Shown: one piece after another, positions 5,901 to 7,613 of the stretch
Layout: each line of letters begins with the position of its first letter
Position numbering within the stretch: the stretch's first letter is position 1
Assembly: GCA_900555975.1 (NCBI GenBank)
Contig: USNI01000044.1
Coordinates: 1 to 7,613 of the forward strand
Direction of reading: 5' to 3'
Origin: an uncultured Desulfovibrio sp.
Lineage (GTDB): Bacteria > Desulfobacterota > Desulfovibrionia > Desulfovibrionales > Desulfovibrionaceae
DNA length: 7,613 nt
The notes under the pieces: generated by a model
Told to the model about the DNA's origin: nothing
What the model saw: only the letters and a program-made list of their open reading frames with translations
The model's database searches: none
Made by a program: the position numbers and the translations under genes

Positions 5901-5916
5901 GTTACGCTTTGTTACA
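5901..5916. promoter_or_regulatory. Predicted response-regulator box 3 (GTTAC direct repeat, 10-bp period)
   Basis: GTTAC at 5901-5905 and GTTACA at 5911-5916, separated by GCTTT. It lies 70 bp before the transferase ATG and about 33 bp before its best -10 candidate, giving a centre near -53, a position suited to activation by an OmpR-family regulator. Confidence 0.72.
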
Positions 5917-5949
5917 TGACGTCCTATCCCCATTTGCATCATTTATCAC

Positions 5950-5955
5950 TATAGT
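5950..5955 (+). promoter_or_regulatory. Candidate -10 box of the sulfatase-fold transferase gene
   Basis: TATAGT matches five of six -10 positions and lies 31 bases before the ATG at 5987. No -35-like hexamer is found 16-18 bases upstream; box 3 is instead just above that position, consistent with an activator-dependent promoter. CAGGAG (5975-5980) is a good ribosome site six bases before the ATG. Confidence 0.45.
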
Positions 5956-5986
5956 CCTGACATCGCATCCCATTCAGGAGTCTTCC

Positions 5987-7613
5987 ATGATTTGTTTCAG
6001 AAATGCCCGAGGCCGGTATCTCGCGCTGCTTCTTCTGCTCTGGCTGATCGTGAACGCCTCTGTCAGAACGGCGCTGCTCGTCATGGCACATCGCACACTG
6101 GACAGTTCCTTTGATCTGCCGGGACTGATCTCCATCTATTTCCGGGGCGCGGTCAATGACCTTTTCCCCTGCATTCTGCTCACCCTGCCCATACTTCCCT
6201 TTCTGCTTCTGAAAAAACATCTCTGGGGCGGAAGGACAGGAAGAATCATATTTTCTCTGATCTTCTGGCTTTACGGCTGCGCCTTCCTTTTCGGGGCCGT
6301 GGCCGAAACCCTGTTCTGGGATGAGTTCGGAAGCCGCTTCAACTTCATCGCCGTGGACTATCTGATCTATACCACGGAAGTGGTCCGCAACATCACCGAA
6401 TCCTATCCCGTATTGCCGCTGCTTGCAGCCATAGCGGCCTCCGCCGCCGTTCTTACGGTGATTTTTCTGCGCGGCTTCTGGAAACGCGCCCATCTTCCGG
6501 CTCCGAGATCCGCACGGATGGCCGCCGTCTGCCTGCTTCTCGTCATTGCTGCCGTCATCTACACGCCGCTTTCCGCCTCCGACAGGGTGGAAAGGGAGCT
6601 TTCCGCCAACGGCGTCTGGTCTCTTTTTTCCGCCTATAGAAACAATGAACTCGACTATCGGGAATTTTACTCCGTCATCGACGCCGACAGGGCCTTCCGG
6701 CTGGTCCATGACGGACTACAGGAGAAACAGGCCTCGTTTCTGACGACGAAGAACGACGAATGGCGACGCGCCGTCACGGCCGCACGACCGGAATGGAAGC
6801 CGAACGTCATTCAGATCGTCGTGGAAAGTCTGGGAACGAATCTGCTCGGAAAAAACACCCCCAACCTGAACGCCGTCATTCAGGAAAGTCTGTATCTTTC
6901 CGGACTCATGGCAACCGGCACGCGGACGGTGCGGGGCATCGAGGCACTTACGCTCTGTCTTCCTCCCACGCCCGGAGCCTCCATAGTACGCCGCCCTGAC
7001 TGCACAGACATGTTCTCCACAGGTTCGATCTTCAGAACCAGAGGATACGACACGGCCTTCGTATACGGAGGCTTCGGATACTTCGACAACATGAATGCCT
7101 TTTTCTCCGGAAACGGCTTCCGTATCGTGGATCGCTCATCCGTTTCCGGCAGCGACATCACCTTTGCCAATGCCTGGGGCATGTGCGACGAGGATCTGTT
7201 CCGCATCTCCCTGAGGGAGGCGGACGCCTGTTTTGAGCAGGGCCGGCCCTTCTATCAGTTCGTCCTGACCACATCGAATCACCGTCCATTCACCTATCCC
7301 GACGGAAAGGTCTCCATCCCGTCCGGCAGCGGCCGATCAGGAGCCGTAGCCTACACGGACTATGCCATCGGCAGTTTTCTGAAGGAAGCGGCCAGCAGAC
7401 CGTGGTTTGCCGACACCGTCTTCGTCATCTCGGGAGATCACACCTCGGGAGCAGCCGGACACACCGATCTGCCGCCGGATCGCTACCATATTCCCGCCAT
7501 CATCTACAGCCCCGGACACATAGCGCCCGCCCGGGTGAACACCCTGTGCAGTCAGGCCGACATCGCCCCGACGCTCTTTGCTCTGCTGAACTGGTCCTAT
7601 GATTCCGGCTTCT
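5987..7613 (+). CDS. LtaS/OpgB-like membrane-anchored sulfatase-fold phospho-head-group transferase (partial, runs off right edge)
   Basis: 542 residues are visible and the frame is open to the edge. The N-terminal part has about five membrane helices (near 11-33, 55-75, 87-110, 141-161, 176-195) with the motif RFNFIAVDYLIYT (117-129), typical of Gram-negative LTA-synthase-like proteins. The periplasmic alkaline-phosphatase/sulfatase domain starts near 275. By comparison with S. aureus LtaS its metal and catalytic residues are Glu280 (VVESLG), Thr314 as likely nucleophile (TGTRTVRG), and Asp484-His485 (SGDH); His432 (TSNHRPF) and His501 (YHIPA) are likely ligand or substrate residues. Such enzymes move phosphoglycerol or phosphoethanolamine from a phospholipid to a glycan or lipid (LtaS, OpgB); which one cannot be told here. 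ATG 5987 follows CAGGAG by six bases. It is divergent from the two-component operon, and three regulator boxes lie upstream, so co-regulation is likely. Only the C-terminal end is missing. Confidence 0.9.
   Translation, partial: MICFRNARGRYLALLLLLWLIVNASVRTALLVMAHRTLDSSFDLPGLISIYFRGAVNDLFPCILLTLPILPFLLLKKHLWGGRTGRIIFSLIFWLYGCAFLFGAVAETLFWDEFGSRFNFIAVDYLIYTTEVVRNITESYPVLPLLAAIAASAAVLTVIFLRGFWKRAHLPAPRSARMAAVCLLLVIAAVIYTPLSASDRVERELSANGVWSLFSAYRNNELDYREFYSVIDADRAFRLVHDGLQEKQASFLTTKNDEWRRAVTAARPEWKPNVIQIVVESLGTNLLGKNTPNLNAVIQESLYLSGLMATGTRTVRGIEALTLCLPPTPGASIVRRPDCTDMFSTGSIFRTRGYDTAFVYGGFGYFDNMNAFFSGNGFRIVDRSSVSGSDITFANAWGMCDEDLFRISLREADACFEQGRPFYQFVLTTSNHRPFTYPDGKVSIPSGSGRSGAVAYTDYAIGSFLKEAASRPWFADTVFVISGDHTSGAAGHTDLPPDRYHIPAIIYSPGHIAPARVNTLCSQADIAPTLFALLNWSYDSGF

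Larger units (their letters stand above)
5564..5986. other. AT-rich divergent regulatory region between response regulator and sulfatase-fold gene
   Basis: About 420 bp separate two divergent transcription units. The part next to the regulator (5564-5710) has ordinary base composition and would be its leader and promoter region. The central part (about 5730-5900) is very AT-rich, with A and T runs and TTTTATCA twice (5740-5747 and 5757-5764). The region carries three GTTAC direct-repeat boxes, several -10-like hexamers and short dyads, listed separately. I see no convincing small gene here. Confidence 0.8.

Noticed and set aside
5939..6709. 256-codon open frame on the minus strand
   Set aside because: It is antisense to the transferase gene, with low-complexity, Gly/Gln/Lys/Asp-rich composition and no recognisable domain. 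The plus-strand frame has clear family motifs and a good ribosome site.

Overview
The window looks like chromosomal DNA from a GC-rich, Gram-negative, strictly anaerobic bacterium. A sulfate-reducer relative of the Desulfovibrionaceae (Bilophila or Mailhella type) is my best guess, held at moderate confidence. The reasons are the anaerobe-type biotin synthase, a flavodoxin/2x[4Fe-4S] fusion protein, a BirA-type biotin operator, and envelope genes of Gram-negative type. No rRNA, tRNA, CRISPR array, transposon or phage gene was seen.

Left part (1-2164): a biotin locus. bioB and bioD are read leftward with a one-base stop/start overlap, and bioD runs off the left edge. birA is read rightward from the shared intergenic region. 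An inverted repeat (1273-1308) lies between them and covers the predicted -35 of the bioB promoter, so it is the likely BirA operator. BioB lacks the Cys97 and Arg260 equivalents of the E. coli enzyme and has an extra upstream Cys, which fits the anaerobe 'type II' class. BirA lacks the usual C-terminal domain and has altered active-site motifs.

Middle (2142-2972): a leftward gene for an EFR1-like flavodoxin-ferredoxin fusion. It ends in a strong intrinsic terminator that overlaps the last codons of the convergent birA.

Right part (3098-7613): a predicted envelope module. A leftward operon encodes an OmpR/CpxR-type response regulator, a histidine kinase with almost no periplasmic domain, and a PAP2-type membrane phosphatase. 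All three genes overlap end to end. Divergent to it is a large membrane-anchored LtaS/OpgB-like sulfatase-fold transferase, cut by the right edge (542 residues visible). The roughly 420-bp AT-rich region between them holds three copies of a tandem direct repeat, GTTAC-N5-GTTACA, with exact 10-bp periodicity. This is the architecture expected for OmpR/CpxR-family regulator sites. The simplest reading is that the response regulator controls both its own operon and the transferase gene, joining sensing, lipid-phosphate removal and polar head-group transfer in one envelope-remodelling circuit.
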